Shown one piece after another: positions 50,470-59,101 of a DNA stretch of 64,000 nt. Position 1 is the stretch's first letter. Each line of letters starts with the position of its first letter. The notes below the pieces were generated by a model. It worked only from the letters and a program-made list of their open reading frames with translations, was not told the origin of the DNA and did not search any database. The stretch is from Blautia hansenii. Its GTDB lineage: Bacteria; Bacillota; Clostridia; Lachnospirales; Lachnospiraceae. Both the position numbers and the translations under genes were made by a program. The stretch spans positions 62,001 through 126,000 of the forward strand of contig NZ_JAAITA010000003.1 of assembly GCF_013304445.1 (NCBI RefSeq), in the 5' to 3' direction.

Positions 50470-51819
50470 ATGAGTTTCGTAGAAACCATCAAAGAAGCGG
50501 GAATCGTGGGGGCCGGCGGCGCCGGTTTCCCCACCTATGTGAAGCTGAATGCGAAAGCAGAGTATTTTATCATCAATGCGGCAGAATGTGAGCCATTGAT
50601 TGAAACAGACAAGTATCTCTGCAGGACATTTCCCGAAAGAATTATCAGGACGGCAGTGCGGATTGCAGAACATCTGGAAGCAGAGCACTGTGTCATTGCC
50701 ACCAAGGCAAAATATAAGAGAGAAATCGCTGCTCTGCAGGCGGAAATTGAACGTCAGAACGCCAGAGTGGAGATTTGCGGTATGAGAACTTTTTATCCCG
50801 CAGGAGATGAGCAGGTCATTGTACAGGAAGTCACAGGAAGAAGTGTTCCCGAAAGAGGGCTGCCTCTGGATGTGGGCTGTGTGGTAGATAATGTGGGAAC
50901 CGTGCTTTCCATTGCAGACGCACTGGAGGGAAAACCTGTTTCGGAAAAGTACCTTTCCGTTACCGGCGCAGTGAAGCACACAGGTATGTATCATGTGCCC
51001 CTGGGAACCCCCATTACACAGATACTCGGTGACGCAGAACTTGCAGAACGGGAGTACGCAGTCCTTGTGGGCGGTCCCATGATGGGGAAAATGCTGAGAG
51101 AAGAGGAAGAAATCCGCAGAGCTGCGGTGACAAAGACCACAGGAAATCTTCTGGTACTGCCCAAAGACCACTATCTGGTAAAGAGAAGCGAACTGCCAAG
51201 AGAGCGTATGATTCGCCAGGCTGCGGCAGCGTGTATCCAGTGCAAAATGTGTACGGATATGTGTCCCCGTTTTATGCTGGGGCATGAAGTAAGACCGAAC
51301 GTAGTCATGAGAAATCTGTGGAAAGAGAGCATGCTCACCGATGCGGCAGAGTATGAAAAAGCGTTTGGCAGTGCAGTGAACTGCTGCAGCTGCGGCGTCT
51401 GTGAAATGTTTGCCTGCCCCATGGGACTTTCCCCGAGGAAAATGAATGAATACGCAAAAGGACTGCTGAGAGAAAAAGGCATCAATCCGCAGAAAAACAT
51501 GCATCCGGAGGCCAGAGAAGCCATACAGAATCGCAAGATTCCCACAGAGCGGCTCATCGCCAGACTGGAACTGACCCCGTATGTCACACATGAACTTCCT
51601 GCAGAAAAAGAACTGGAAGTGAAAGAGTGCCGGATTTTACTGTCTCAGCATATCGGCAAACCCGCTCAGGCTGTGGTACACGAGGGTGAGTATGTGGAAA
51701 AAAACGATCTGGTGGCCCAGGCGGCGGAAGGTCTTTCGGTAAATATTCATACAGGACTGGCAGGGGTTGTAAAAGAAGTGACAGATACATACATCAGAAT
51801 CTGTGGAGAGGAGGTATAA
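50470..51819 (+). CDS. pduS: PduS-like iron-sulfur flavoprotein (RnfC-type, cobalamin reductase)
   Basis: A 449-residue protein with the RnfC/PduS layout: a glycine-rich VGAGGAGFPTYVKL start, an NADH/FMN-binding core, an SLBB domain (LDVGCVVDNVGTVLSIADAL), then two cluster motifs. Cys255, 258, 261 and 265 (CIQCKMCTDMCPR) bind one 4Fe-4S cluster; Cys305/306, 308, 311 and 316 (CCSCGVCEMFAC) bind the other. Salmonella PduS reduces cob(III)alamin using NADH. It is directly followed by the pduT-like gene, so both may move electrons between lumen and cytoplasm. This pair is typical of propanediol loci and less so of eut loci. Confidence 0.9.
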   Translation: MSFVETIKEAGIVGAGGAGFPTYVKLNAKAEYFIINAAECEPLIETDKYLCRTFPERIIRTAVRIAEHLEAEHCVIATKAKYKREIAALQAEIERQNARVEICGMRTFYPAGDEQVIVQEVTGRSVPERGLPLDVGCVVDNVGTVLSIADALEGKPVSEKYLSVTGAVKHTGMYHVPLGTPITQILGDAELAEREYAVLVGGPMMGKMLREEEEIRRAAVTKTTGNLLVLPKDHYLVKRSELPRERMIRQAAAACIQCKMCTDMCPRFMLGHEVRPNVVMRNLWKESMLTDAAEYEKAFGSAVNCCSCGVCEMFACPMGLSPRKMNEYAKGLLREKGINPQKNMHPEAREAIQNRKIPTERLIARLELTPYVTHELPAEKELEVKECRILLSQHIGKPAQAVVHEGEYVEKNDLVAQAAEGLSVNIHTGLAGVVKEVTDTYIRICGEEV

Positions 51820-51822
51820 AGC

Positions 51823-52362
51823 ATGGGCAAAGCAATCGGTATGGTGGAACTGTCCAGCATTGCAAGGGGAATTGAAACCAGCGACTTTATGGTAAAAGCC
51901 GCGCAGGTAGATTTGATACGCTCTTCCACAGTTTGTCCGGGAAAATATATTATCATTGTAGGCGGTGACACAGGAGATGTGAAGGCCGCAATGGAGGAAG
52001 GACTGGCAAAAGGCGGCGCTTATGTGGTGGATTCCCTGCGGATTTCCAATGTACACGAACAGCTGATTCCGGCGCTTACCGGAACCGTAGCCGTGGAAAG
52101 TCCGGGGGCTGTGGGCGTGTTGGAATTTTATTCCGTGGCTTCTGCCATTCTGGCGGCTGATGAAGCGGCCAAGGCGGCGAACATCACGTTAATAGAAGTG
52201 CGTATCGGCTATGCCATTGGAGGAAAGGGTTTTGTAACTCTGACCGGAGATGTAGGTGCAGTACGGGCTGCCGTGGCAGCAGCAAAACAGGATAAAGATT
52301 TGTATGTGGAAAGTACCGTTATTCCGCGGCCTTCTCCACAGGTTTTCCAGTCTTTGCTGTAA
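51823..52362 (+). CDS. pduT: PduT-like tandem BMC shell protein with iron-sulfur cysteine
   Basis: A 179-residue protein with two BMC domains (GKAIGMVELSSIARGIETSD and GAVGVLEFYSVASAILAADE). Cys38 in STVCPGKY is exactly where Salmonella PduT holds a 4Fe-4S cluster at the trimer centre. It is therefore a likely electron conduit through the shell, paired with the PduS-like protein 3 nt upstream. AGGAGGTATAAAGC precedes the ATG. Confidence 0.92.
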   Translation: MGKAIGMVELSSIARGIETSDFMVKAAQVDLIRSSTVCPGKYIIIVGGDTGDVKAAMEEGLAKGGAYVVDSLRISNVHEQLIPALTGTVAVESPGAVGVLEFYSVASAILAADEAAKAANITLIEVRIGYAIGGKGFVTLTGDVGAVRAAVAAAKQDKDLYVESTVIPRPSPQVFQSLL

Positions 52363-52419
52363 CCACATTGAAAAGAGAAAAAGGCTGCAGCGTCAGACGG
52401 GCAGCAGGAGGAGGTAAGT

Positions 52420-53646
52420 ATGTTTCAGGAATTAATTGACAATATTACCAATGTTGAGGTTTTTACACAAAGTATAAAAGATTGGTTTTCCGGTTTATCT
52501 GTAAACTCAGTTATCATTTTAGTCATGATGATTTTCATGATTGTGGGCGCCGTGGATAAGATAAGAGGAAATAAACACGGATACGGCGAACAGTTTGAAG
52601 AAGGATTTAACGCTATGGGACCGCTGGCTATGGCTATGGCGGGCGTTGTTGCAGCAGCGCCGGTACTGGCAATTCTATTAAAGCCGATCATCGTACCGAT
52701 TTACGAGTTGCTGGGCGCAGATGCATCCATGTTTGCAACCACACTTCTGGCCTGTGATATGGGTGGATACCCTCTGGCTATGGAACTAGCAGAAACAGAA
52801 ACGCTGGGGAACTTCTCCGGTTTGATTTTGGGAACCATGATGGGACCTACTCTGGTATTTACCATTCCGGTAGCCCTTTCCATTATTAAAAAAGAAGACA
52901 GACCATATCTGGGCGCAGGTATTCTCGCCGGTATGATTACCATTCCTATCGGCTGTATCGTCGGCGGTCTGGTTATGAACATGACCCAGTACAAGATTAA
53001 CATTCTGACTATTTTAGTAAACCTGATTCCGGTTATTATCATCGCAGGTCTCATTGTTCTGGGGCTGTGGTTTGCACCGGCAAAAATGATCAGCGGATTT
53101 AACAAATTCGGTACAGGCGTTACCATCGTTATTACAGCTTTGACAGCCATCGCTGTTTTTGAGTACCAGACAAAAATTAAATTTCCGTTGTTCAATATCA
53201 TGGTAGAGCCAAACGCAGACGGTGTCATCCCTCTGGAATCCGGACTTTTGACATGTGGGCAGATTGCTATTGTGTTAATCGGTGCCTTCCCTATGGTACT
53301 CTGGATTACCCGTACGTTCGGCAAGGCTTTAAATGCCCTGGGCAAGAAATTCGGTATGGACGAAAACGGTTCTGCAGGTCTGGTAGCAACACTGGCCAAC
53401 AACATTGCCATGTTTAATATTATGGATAAGATGAACCCAAAAGGAAAACTGTTAAACGTTGCATTTGCAGTCAGTGCAGCCTTTGTATTCGGCGATCACC
53501 TTGGATTTACCGCAGGTGTCAATTCCGAAATGATTTTTCCGGTTATCGTAGGAAAACTGGTGGCTGGTATTACAGCGCTGATTCTTGCTAATCTTCTTTC
53601 GCCGAAGCTGCTGTCCAAGGTACAGAGCACACAGACAGACAAATAG
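52420..53646 (+). CDS. eutH: Ethanolamine transporter EutH
   Basis: A 408-residue membrane protein with about 10-11 hydrophobic segments, matching EutH in length. Recognisable segments are GEQFEEGFNAMGPLAMAMAG, LACDMGGYPLAMELAE, GTMMGPTLVFTIPVAL and NIAMFNIMDKMNPKGK. EutH moves ethanolamine across the cell membrane, mainly at low external concentration or low pH. AGGAGGTAAGT precedes the ATG; the 57-nt gap upstream shows no terminator. Confidence 0.95.
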   Translation: MFQELIDNITNVEVFTQSIKDWFSGLSVNSVIILVMMIFMIVGAVDKIRGNKHGYGEQFEEGFNAMGPLAMAMAGVVAAAPVLAILLKPIIVPIYELLGADASMFATTLLACDMGGYPLAMELAETETLGNFSGLILGTMMGPTLVFTIPVALSIIKKEDRPYLGAGILAGMITIPIGCIVGGLVMNMTQYKINILTILVNLIPVIIIAGLIVLGLWFAPAKMISGFNKFGTGVTIVITALTAIAVFEYQTKIKFPLFNIMVEPNADGVIPLESGLLTCGQIAIVLIGAFPMVLWITRTFGKALNALGKKFGMDENGSAGLVATLANNIAMFNIMDKMNPKGKLLNVAFAVSAAFVFGDHLGFTAGVNSEMIFPVIVGKLVAGITALILANLLSPKLLSKVQSTQTDK

Positions 53647-53690
53647 GAAGATAAGACAAAAAGAGCATTCCGAAAGGAGAGGTGACAGAA

Positions 53691-54125
53691 ATGAACGTAA
53701 GTGAAGAACTGATTCGTGAAGTAGTAAAGCGGGTACTGGCGGAATCTGCCAAAGCCGAAACTCCCAAAGAAGATTTTGTAAAGGAAAAAGACCCCAGCGG
53801 AATCCTGAAAATTCAGACAAACACTGTAAAATGTGAGCCTTTTCAACAGGAAGGCGTGGCGCTGAAAGATGTGGTGACCCTGGAAGAAGCACCCAGAATG
53901 GGATGCGGCATTATGGAACTGGACCACACCAGCTTTGAATGGACGCTGACGTATGATGAGTATGACCTGGTCATTGACGGGGTATTGGAAATTGAGATTG
54001 ACGGACGCGTGGTAACGGGAAATCCGGGAGATATTATTTATATTCCGAAAAATTCCCATATCCACTTCCAGACTCCTTCCAAGACCCGATATGCGTATTT
54101 CGTATATCCGGCAGACTGGCAGTAA
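53691..54125 (+). CDS. eutQ: EutQ cupin protein
   Basis: A 144-residue cupin. EutQ has acetate kinase activity in Salmonella (established for that homologue), which would make ATP from acetyl-phosphate produced by PduL. The N-terminal helix MNVSEELIREVVKRVLAES is an amphipathic encapsulation-type peptide, then a variable linker, then the cupin barrel (MELDHTSFEWTLTYDEYDLV, GDIIYIPKNSHIHF). The ATG at 53691 is preferred to a GTG three codons earlier that lies against the ribosome-binding site. Confidence 0.93.
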   Translation: MNVSEELIREVVKRVLAESAKAETPKEDFVKEKDPSGILKIQTNTVKCEPFQQEGVALKDVVTLEEAPRMGCGIMELDHTSFEWTLTYDEYDLVIDGVLEIEIDGRVVTGNPGDIIYIPKNSHIHFQTPSKTRYAYFVYPADWQ

Positions 54126-54140
54126 AAAGGAGAGAGAAGC

Positions 54141-55373
54141 ATGGATATTCGCTTTGTACGGCCTGAAGAAGAAGCGCAGCTTGCGAGAAATGTGGTGACG
54201 GGATTTCCCTCTAAAACGCCGGAGGCTCTGCTTCACAATATGGCGGGAGAATTGAAAAGCCCGGAGGAAGGGCGTTATCTGGGCTGCTTTGATGACAGTG
54301 GAAATCTGATGGGTTCTTCTCTTCTCATGGATTTTGAAGTGAATGTACGGGGAAAGCGGATGCAGATGGGCGGAACGGCTTATCTGTCCACCGGCTTTCT
54401 CCACAAGAAAGAGCACATCGCCAAAAATCTCGTCCGCGTAGGGCTGGGATTTTTCGCAAAGACGGGCAGAACCGTGGGTGCGCTGCACCCTTTTAACCCT
54501 GCCTTTTATTACAAAATGGGATTTGGTTACTGCAATGAAACCATGATGTATTCTCCCCGTCCCCAGTATATCCGTTCCTACGGTGACAAATCCGGCTTGT
54601 CCTACGCAAAGCCTGAGGAGGAAGAGGAAATTCTGGAGTTTTACAGGAAATATGCCGGGAAAACCCACGGGGCGACCCTGCATCCCTTTATGGATAGGCA
54701 TCGGATTTTTGATATGCCCTATGTGGTGGTGTGCAGAAGAGAGGGCAGAATCACAGGATATCTCACCTTTGAATTTGCAGAGGTAGAACACTATACAGAT
54801 ATGTATCATGACTTGGTTGTGCGGGAGCTTATCTGCGAGGACATAGAGACTATGAAGCAGTTTCTGACGTTCTTTGCCTCCCAGACAGACCAGATAGAAC
54901 GGGTGCGGATTTATACTTATGAAGAATCTTTTCATATGCTGTTTACTAATCCAGATAGCGGGGAGAATCGGGCCTTTGACGGAGCTATTCAGGAAATCGG
55001 AAGAAGGAACATGGGGTATATGTTCCGAATTTTGGATTTGAAGGGCTATTTTGCCCAACAGAATCACAGTCAGCAGCCTGTAGAAAGAGAATTCACGCTA
55101 AAACTGCAGGTGGAAGATGACTTCATGGAACAGAATAACGGAAGTATTCTTCTCCATATACAGGAGGACAAGGTGCTTCTGACCCGTGACCGGGAAGCTG
55201 ATGTGGTGCTGAAAACCAATATTGCGGATTTATCCTCCCTTGTTATGGGCGCCATCCCCCTTTCGGCTTTTTTGTGGACAGGAAGAATGGAGTGCAGCGA
55301 CAGGAAATATGAGGAAGATATTCAAAGAGCCATTGGATGGAAGGAGAAGCCGAAAAACTATACCTATTTTTAA
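54141..55373 (+). CDS. Eis-like GNAT acetyltransferase with SCP2-like C-terminal domain
   Basis: A 410-residue protein of the Eis type: an N-terminal GNAT domain (MGGTAYLSTGFLHKKEHIAKNLV forms the CoA-binding strand/helix, then GALHPFNPAFYYKMGFGYC), a second GNAT-like half (about 150-290) and a C-terminal SCP2-like domain (about 300-410). Eis proteins acetylate amines such as aminoglycosides or protein lysines. It begins 15 nt after eutQ with AGGAGAGAAGC upstream and the operon terminator follows, so it is probably the last gene of the eut transcript. Substrate unknown; an amine from the pathway is one possibility. Confidence 0.82.
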   Translation: MDIRFVRPEEEAQLARNVVTGFPSKTPEALLHNMAGELKSPEEGRYLGCFDDSGNLMGSSLLMDFEVNVRGKRMQMGGTAYLSTGFLHKKEHIAKNLVRVGLGFFAKTGRTVGALHPFNPAFYYKMGFGYCNETMMYSPRPQYIRSYGDKSGLSYAKPEEEEEILEFYRKYAGKTHGATLHPFMDRHRIFDMPYVVVCRREGRITGYLTFEFAEVEHYTDMYHDLVVRELICEDIETMKQFLTFFASQTDQIERVRIYTYEESFHMLFTNPDSGENRAFDGAIQEIGRRNMGYMFRILDLKGYFAQQNHSQQPVEREFTLKLQVEDDFMEQNNGSILLHIQEDKVLLTRDREADVVLKTNIADLSSLVMGAIPLSAFLWTGRMECSDRKYEEDIQRAIGWKEKPKNYTYF

Positions 55374-55379
55374 AATTCC

Positions 55380-55425
55380 AAGAAGTGTGTCCTGGGGAAA
55401 AGTTCCGGATACACTTCTTCTTTTG
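55380..55425 (+). terminator. Rho-independent terminator of the ethanolamine operon
   Basis: AAGAAGTGTGTCC (55380-55392) pairs with GGATACACTTCTT (55407-55419) around a 14-nt loop, followed by CTTTTG. It begins 7 bases after the Eis-like gene stop and marks the end of the roughly 20-kb transcript. Confidence 0.85.
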
Positions 55426-55428
55426 TGC

Positions 55429-55457
55429 TTGAAATACCTTTTAAATCAAGATATGAT
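55429..55457 (+). promoter_or_regulatory. Sigma-A promoter upstream of tcdA
   Basis: TTGAAA (55429-55434), 17 bp, TATGAT (55452-55457). It lies just after the eut terminator and about 150 bp before the tcdA start; the leader shows nothing recognisable besides a second TATAAT (55552-55557) with a poor -35. Confidence 0.6.
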
Positions 55458-55609
55458 GAGAGGTAAGAACACTTGAAAGGATGTTATGGGAGGGAACAAA
55501 ATATGTCAGAATTTTAAGAAAACTCATCTATACTTTTATCAGGAACAATAGTATAATAGAAAAGATTACAGTCAAAATACGATATTATAATTACAGGAGG
55601 AAACGGAAA

Positions 55610-56335
55610 ATGCTCCATGCATTCTCACGTTCAGAAGAACTATTAGGAAGGGAAGGGCTTCAGAAACTGGCTAATTCCCGCATTGCAGTTTTTGGTATCG
55701 GCGGAGTGGGCTCTTATGTGGTGGAAGCTCTGGCAAGAGCCGGGGTAGGCTCTCTGACTTTGGTAGATCATGATGAAGTCAGCCTGACCAATTTAAACAG
55801 ACAGTTGGTGGCGCTGCGTTCCACAATGGGCAAAAAGAAAGTGCTGGTAGCAAAGGAGAGAATTCTGGATATTAACCGGGACGCGGTTGTCCATACTTAC
55901 GACACCTTTTTTGGCGAGGAAACAGCAGATTTGTTTGATTTTTCAGCCTTTGATTATGTGATAGATGCCGTGGATACCGTATCGGCCAAGCTGCTTCTGA
56001 TTGAGAAGGCGAAGGAAGCGGGAATTCCCGTGATTTCCTGTATGGGAACCGGAAACAAGCTGAATCCGTCCTGTTTTCAGATAGCGGACATCTCGAAAAC
56101 CAGCGTGTGCCCGTTGGCGAAAGTTATGCGCGCGGAGTTAAAAAAGCGAAGAATCAAGAAGGTGAAAGTGCTGTTTTCCACAGAAGTGGTGGCAAAGAAA
56201 AAACGGAAAGAGCCGCCGCTGGAAGTCAGAAGCGGCAGCAAAAGACCGGTACCGGGCAGCGTCTCCTTTGTGCCAGGTGCGGCGGGGCTGATGATTGCCG
56301 GAGAGGTTATTAGAGACTTGGTATTTCAGAAATAA
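55610..56335 (+). CDS. tcdA: tRNA threonylcarbamoyladenosine dehydratase TcdA
   Basis: A 241-residue E1-like (ThiF/MoeB fold) enzyme that converts t6A37 in tRNA to its cyclic form using ATP. The nucleotide loop is GIGGVGSYVVEALARAGVG, followed by VDHDEVSLTNLNRQLVAL and VIDAVDTVSAKLLLI. The ATG at 55610 follows CAGGAGGAAAC; the frame is open to 55481, but that extension has no proper ribosome-binding site and is unlike the family. Normal length for the Firmicute form. Confidence 0.92.
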   Translation: MLHAFSRSEELLGREGLQKLANSRIAVFGIGGVGSYVVEALARAGVGSLTLVDHDEVSLTNLNRQLVALRSTMGKKKVLVAKERILDINRDAVVHTYDTFFGEETADLFDFSAFDYVIDAVDTVSAKLLLIEKAKEAGIPVISCMGTGNKLNPSCFQIADISKTSVCPLAKVMRAELKKRRIKKVKVLFSTEVVAKKKRKEPPLEVRSGSKRPVPGSVSFVPGAAGLMIAGEVIRDLVFQK

Positions 56336-56352
56336 ATAAAAGAGGTATTCAG

Positions 56353-57264
56353 ATGGAAAATAAAATAGAAAATCGATTCTGCAGCTGTCTGGGAAGCGAC
56401 AATGTGAAATGGGAGGAACCTATGAAAAATCATACGACCTTCCGCATTGGAGGACCGGCAGACTATTATCTCTGCCCCCACAGCACAGCAGAGCTGCAGA
56501 AAGTCATAGAAATTTGTAAAGAAGAGAATCTTCCTTTCTTCGTACAGGGAAACGGAAGCAATCTTCTGGTCAGCGACAGAGGGTACAGGGGAGTTGTGAT
56601 TCAGCTTGGAAAAAACTTCAGTGATATGGAGGTAAAGGACGAGCGGATTCTGGTAAAAGCAGGGGCTCTTTTGTCAAAGACGGCAAAAGAAGCGTTGGAT
56701 GCAGGTCTGGCAGGCATGGAAGCCGTATCCGGTATTCCGGGAACCATAGGCGGGGCGGTAATGATGAACGCCGGTGCTTACGGCGGTGAGATGAAAGATA
56801 TTGTGGAGTCTGTCACTGTGCTGAACCAGGAGGGAGAACTTCTTACCCTGTCGGTGGAAGAAATGAAGATGGGATACAGAACCAGCATTGTAAAGGAAAA
56901 AGGCTATATTGTAGTCTCTGCTGTGCTGAAGCTGCGCCGGGGCCAGCGGCAGGCCATTCGTGAGCAGATGGAGGACTATAAGGAACGCAGAGTGACAAAG
57001 CAGCCTCTGGATATGCCAAGTGCAGGCAGTACGTTTAAAAGACCGGAGGGATATTTTGCAGGCAAGCTGATTATGGACGCAGGACTTCGGGGATTTTCAG
57101 TGGGCGGCGCTCAGGTGTCTGAAAAGCACTGCGGCTTTGTGGTGAATAAAGGAGATGCCACGGCCCAGGACGTATTGGATTTGATTCATGAAGTACAGAG
57201 ACGGGTAAAAGAGCAGTTTGGAGTAGAACTGGAACCGGAAGTGCGGTTTCTGGGAGAATTTTAG
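56353..57264 (+). CDS. murB: UDP-N-acetylenolpyruvoylglucosamine reductase
   Basis: A 303-residue FAD enzyme for the second step of UDP-MurNAc synthesis in the cytoplasm. Features: NHTTFRIGGPADY, FVQGNGSNLLVSD, ISGIPGTIGGAVMMNAGAYGG-type block (VSGIPGTIGG), YRTS with the catalytic Ser, and GSTFKRPEGYFAGKLI. The C-terminal Glu is in VELEPEVRFLGEF. It starts 17 nt after tcdA and ends 8 nt before rapZ. Confidence 0.97.
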   Translation: MENKIENRFCSCLGSDNVKWEEPMKNHTTFRIGGPADYYLCPHSTAELQKVIEICKEENLPFFVQGNGSNLLVSDRGYRGVVIQLGKNFSDMEVKDERILVKAGALLSKTAKEALDAGLAGMEAVSGIPGTIGGAVMMNAGAYGGEMKDIVESVTVLNQEGELLTLSVEEMKMGYRTSIVKEKGYIVVSAVLKLRRGQRQAIREQMEDYKERRVTKQPLDMPSAGSTFKRPEGYFAGKLIMDAGLRGFSVGGAQVSEKHCGFVVNKGDATAQDVLDLIHEVQRRVKEQFGVELEPEVRFLGEF

Positions 57265-57272
57265 GAGGAGCT

Positions 57273-58163
57273 ATGCGGTTTGTAATTGTGACGGGCATGT
57301 CGGGAGCCGGCAAAAGTACGGCACTGAAAATGCTGGAGGATATGGAGTATTTCTGTGTAGACAATCTGCCTGTGCCGCTGATTGACAAGTTTGTACAGCT
57401 GATTCATGACAGCGGTCCGGGGGAAATCGAAAAAGTAGCCATAGGAGTGGACATCCGAAGCGGAAAATCTCTGGATGAACTGGTATCCGTGCTGGAAAAT
57501 ATTCAGACTCCGGGATTGGGAATGGAAATTCTCTTTCTGGACGCAGATGAGGATGTGCTGGTAAGAAGATATAAAGAGACAAGGCGCAGTCACCCTCTGG
57601 CCGGAAATGGAAGAGTAGATGACGGTATTCGCAGGGAACGGGAAAAACTGAGAACCTTAAAAGAATGTGCGGATTATATTCTGGACACCAGTAAACTGCT
57701 GACCAGAGAACTGAAGGCAGAACTGGAAAAAATCTTTGTGGAGAACAGGGAATTTAAAAACCTTATGGTAACGGTACTTTCCTTTGGATTTAAGTATGGA
57801 ATTCCCCAGGATGCGGATTTGGTCTTTGATGTGCGTTTCCTGCCGAACCCCTATTATCTGGAGAATCTCCGTCCTTTAAGCGGGAATGATGCCCCGGTTC
57901 GGGATTATGTGATGAATTTTGAGTTGGCGCATACCTTTTCAGACAAACTGGAGGACATGATTCGTTTTCTGATTCCGAACTATATTACAGAAGGCAAGAC
58001 TCAGCTGGTCATTGCCGTGGGCTGTACAGGCGGCAAACACCGTTCGGTAACCCTGGCGAATGAGCTGTACCGCCGTCTGGGCGAAAACGAGGAATACGGA
58101 ATCAGAGTAGAACATAGAGATATAGAAAAGGATGGAAAAAAATGTCTTTCTCCGGAAACGTAA
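57273..58163 (+). CDS. rapZ: RNase adapter/nucleotide-binding protein RapZ (YvcJ)
   Basis: A 296-residue P-loop protein. Walker A is GMSGAGKSTALK, followed by EYFCVDNLPVPLIDKF; the C-terminal domain has GCTGGKHRSVTLANELY, the RNA/sugar-phosphate-sensing part. In Gram-positives it is YvcJ, in E. coli it controls GlmS through small RNAs. AGGAGGAGCT precedes the ATG. It overlaps whiA by 22 nt, with no yvcK gene between them. Confidence 0.95.
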   Translation: MRFVIVTGMSGAGKSTALKMLEDMEYFCVDNLPVPLIDKFVQLIHDSGPGEIEKVAIGVDIRSGKSLDELVSVLENIQTPGLGMEILFLDADEDVLVRRYKETRRSHPLAGNGRVDDGIRREREKLRTLKECADYILDTSKLLTRELKAELEKIFVENREFKNLMVTVLSFGFKYGIPQDADLVFDVRFLPNPYYLENLRPLSGNDAPVRDYVMNFELAHTFSDKLEDMIRFLIPNYITEGKTQLVIAVGCTGGKHRSVTLANELYRRLGENEEYGIRVEHRDIEKDGKKCLSPET

Positions 58164-59101
58164 AAGAGGAGCTGCTTCGCCAGGAAGACCCTACCAGACA
58201 TTGCAGGATTGCGGAGCTGGCTGCCATTATTGCCTTTCACGGCGAGATTGTCCGTCTGTCAACCAAAAAAATTATTCTCAGGTTATCTGCGGAAAATGAA
58301 AGTATTATAAGAAAGTGCTTTACATTACTGGAAAAAACGTTTAAAATAAATGGCGAAGTTTCTATTGATAAAAGAATAGTCAAAAAAAACAACCGATTTA
58401 CAATTGACGTAGAGGACCCGGAGGAAACTGTGAAGATTTTACAGGCTGTGAAGCTTTTGACAGCGGACAGAAGACCTATACACAGTGATACCCTGGTCAG
58501 CCAAATGGTTATTCAGAAGAATTGCTGCAGACGTGCATTTTTAAGAGGTGCATTTCTGTGTGCCGGCTCTATCAGCGACCCAGAGAAGTTTTATCATTTT
58601 GAAATCGTGTGTACGACTCCGGCGAAGGCCCTGCAGCTGCAGGAAATCATCCAGTCTTTTGAAATTGATGCCAAGATAGTAAAACGCAAAAAGTATCATG
58701 TTGTTTATGTAAAGGAAGGCGCACAAATCGTAGAACTTTTGGGACTTATGGGAGCAGGAGTGTCTCTTATGAACCTGGAGAATGTCAGGATTCTGAAAGG
58801 GATGCGCAACACTGTAAACAGAAAGGTGAACTGCGAAACAGCGAATATTAACAAAACGGTAAATGCCGCTGTGAAGCAGATGGAGGATATTATTTATATC
58901 CGGGATACCGTAGGTCTCCACAGACTGCCGGAAAATCTGGAAGAGACAGCTTTATTGAGATTGGAATATCCACAGGCATCATTGAAGGAACTTGGAACTT
59001 TACTGTCAATCCCTGTAGGAAAATCCGGTATTAATCACAGACTGCGGAAAATATGCAGCATAGCAGAGGAGCTCAGAGGAGTCAAGGAGGAACAAGTATG
59101 A
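58142..59101 (+). CDS. whiA: WhiA family DNA-binding protein
   Basis: A 319-residue protein with an N-terminal LAGLIDADG-like part (about 1-215; RRAFLRGAFLCAGSISDPEK is the hallmark) and a C-terminal helix-turn-helix (SLKELGTLLSIPVGKSGINHRLRKI). WhiA links cell division and chromosome segregation in Bacillus and sporulation in actinomycetes. The start overlaps rapZ, and its stop overlaps the crh-like start by 4 nt, so the three genes are coupled. Confidence 0.95.
   Translation: MSFSGNVKEELLRQEDPTRHCRIAELAAIIAFHGEIVRLSTKKIILRLSAENESIIRKCFTLLEKTFKINGEVSIDKRIVKKNNRFTIDVEDPEETVKILQAVKLLTADRRPIHSDTLVSQMVIQKNCCRRAFLRGAFLCAGSISDPEKFYHFEIVCTTPAKALQLQEIIQSFEIDAKIVKRKKYHVVYVKEGAQIVELLGLMGAGVSLMNLENVRILKGMRNTVNRKVNCETANINKTVNAAVKQMEDIIYIRDTVGLHRLPENLEETALLRLEYPQASLKELGTLLSIPVGKSGINHRLRKICSIAEELRGVKEEQV

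Noticed and set aside
50041-51591. Minus-strand open frame (516 codons) opposite the pduS-like gene
   Set aside because: The plus strand has cluster motifs, operon spacing and ribosome-binding sites; the antisense product has no recognisable domain.
53496-55067. Minus-strand open frame (523 codons) opposite eutQ and the Eis-like gene
   Set aside because: It spans several well-supported plus-strand genes and their junctions and resembles no protein family.
55481-55609. Extended N-terminus of tcdA starting at 55481
   Set aside because: The extra 43 residues are basic and unlike the family, and a much better ribosome-binding site precedes the ATG at 55610.
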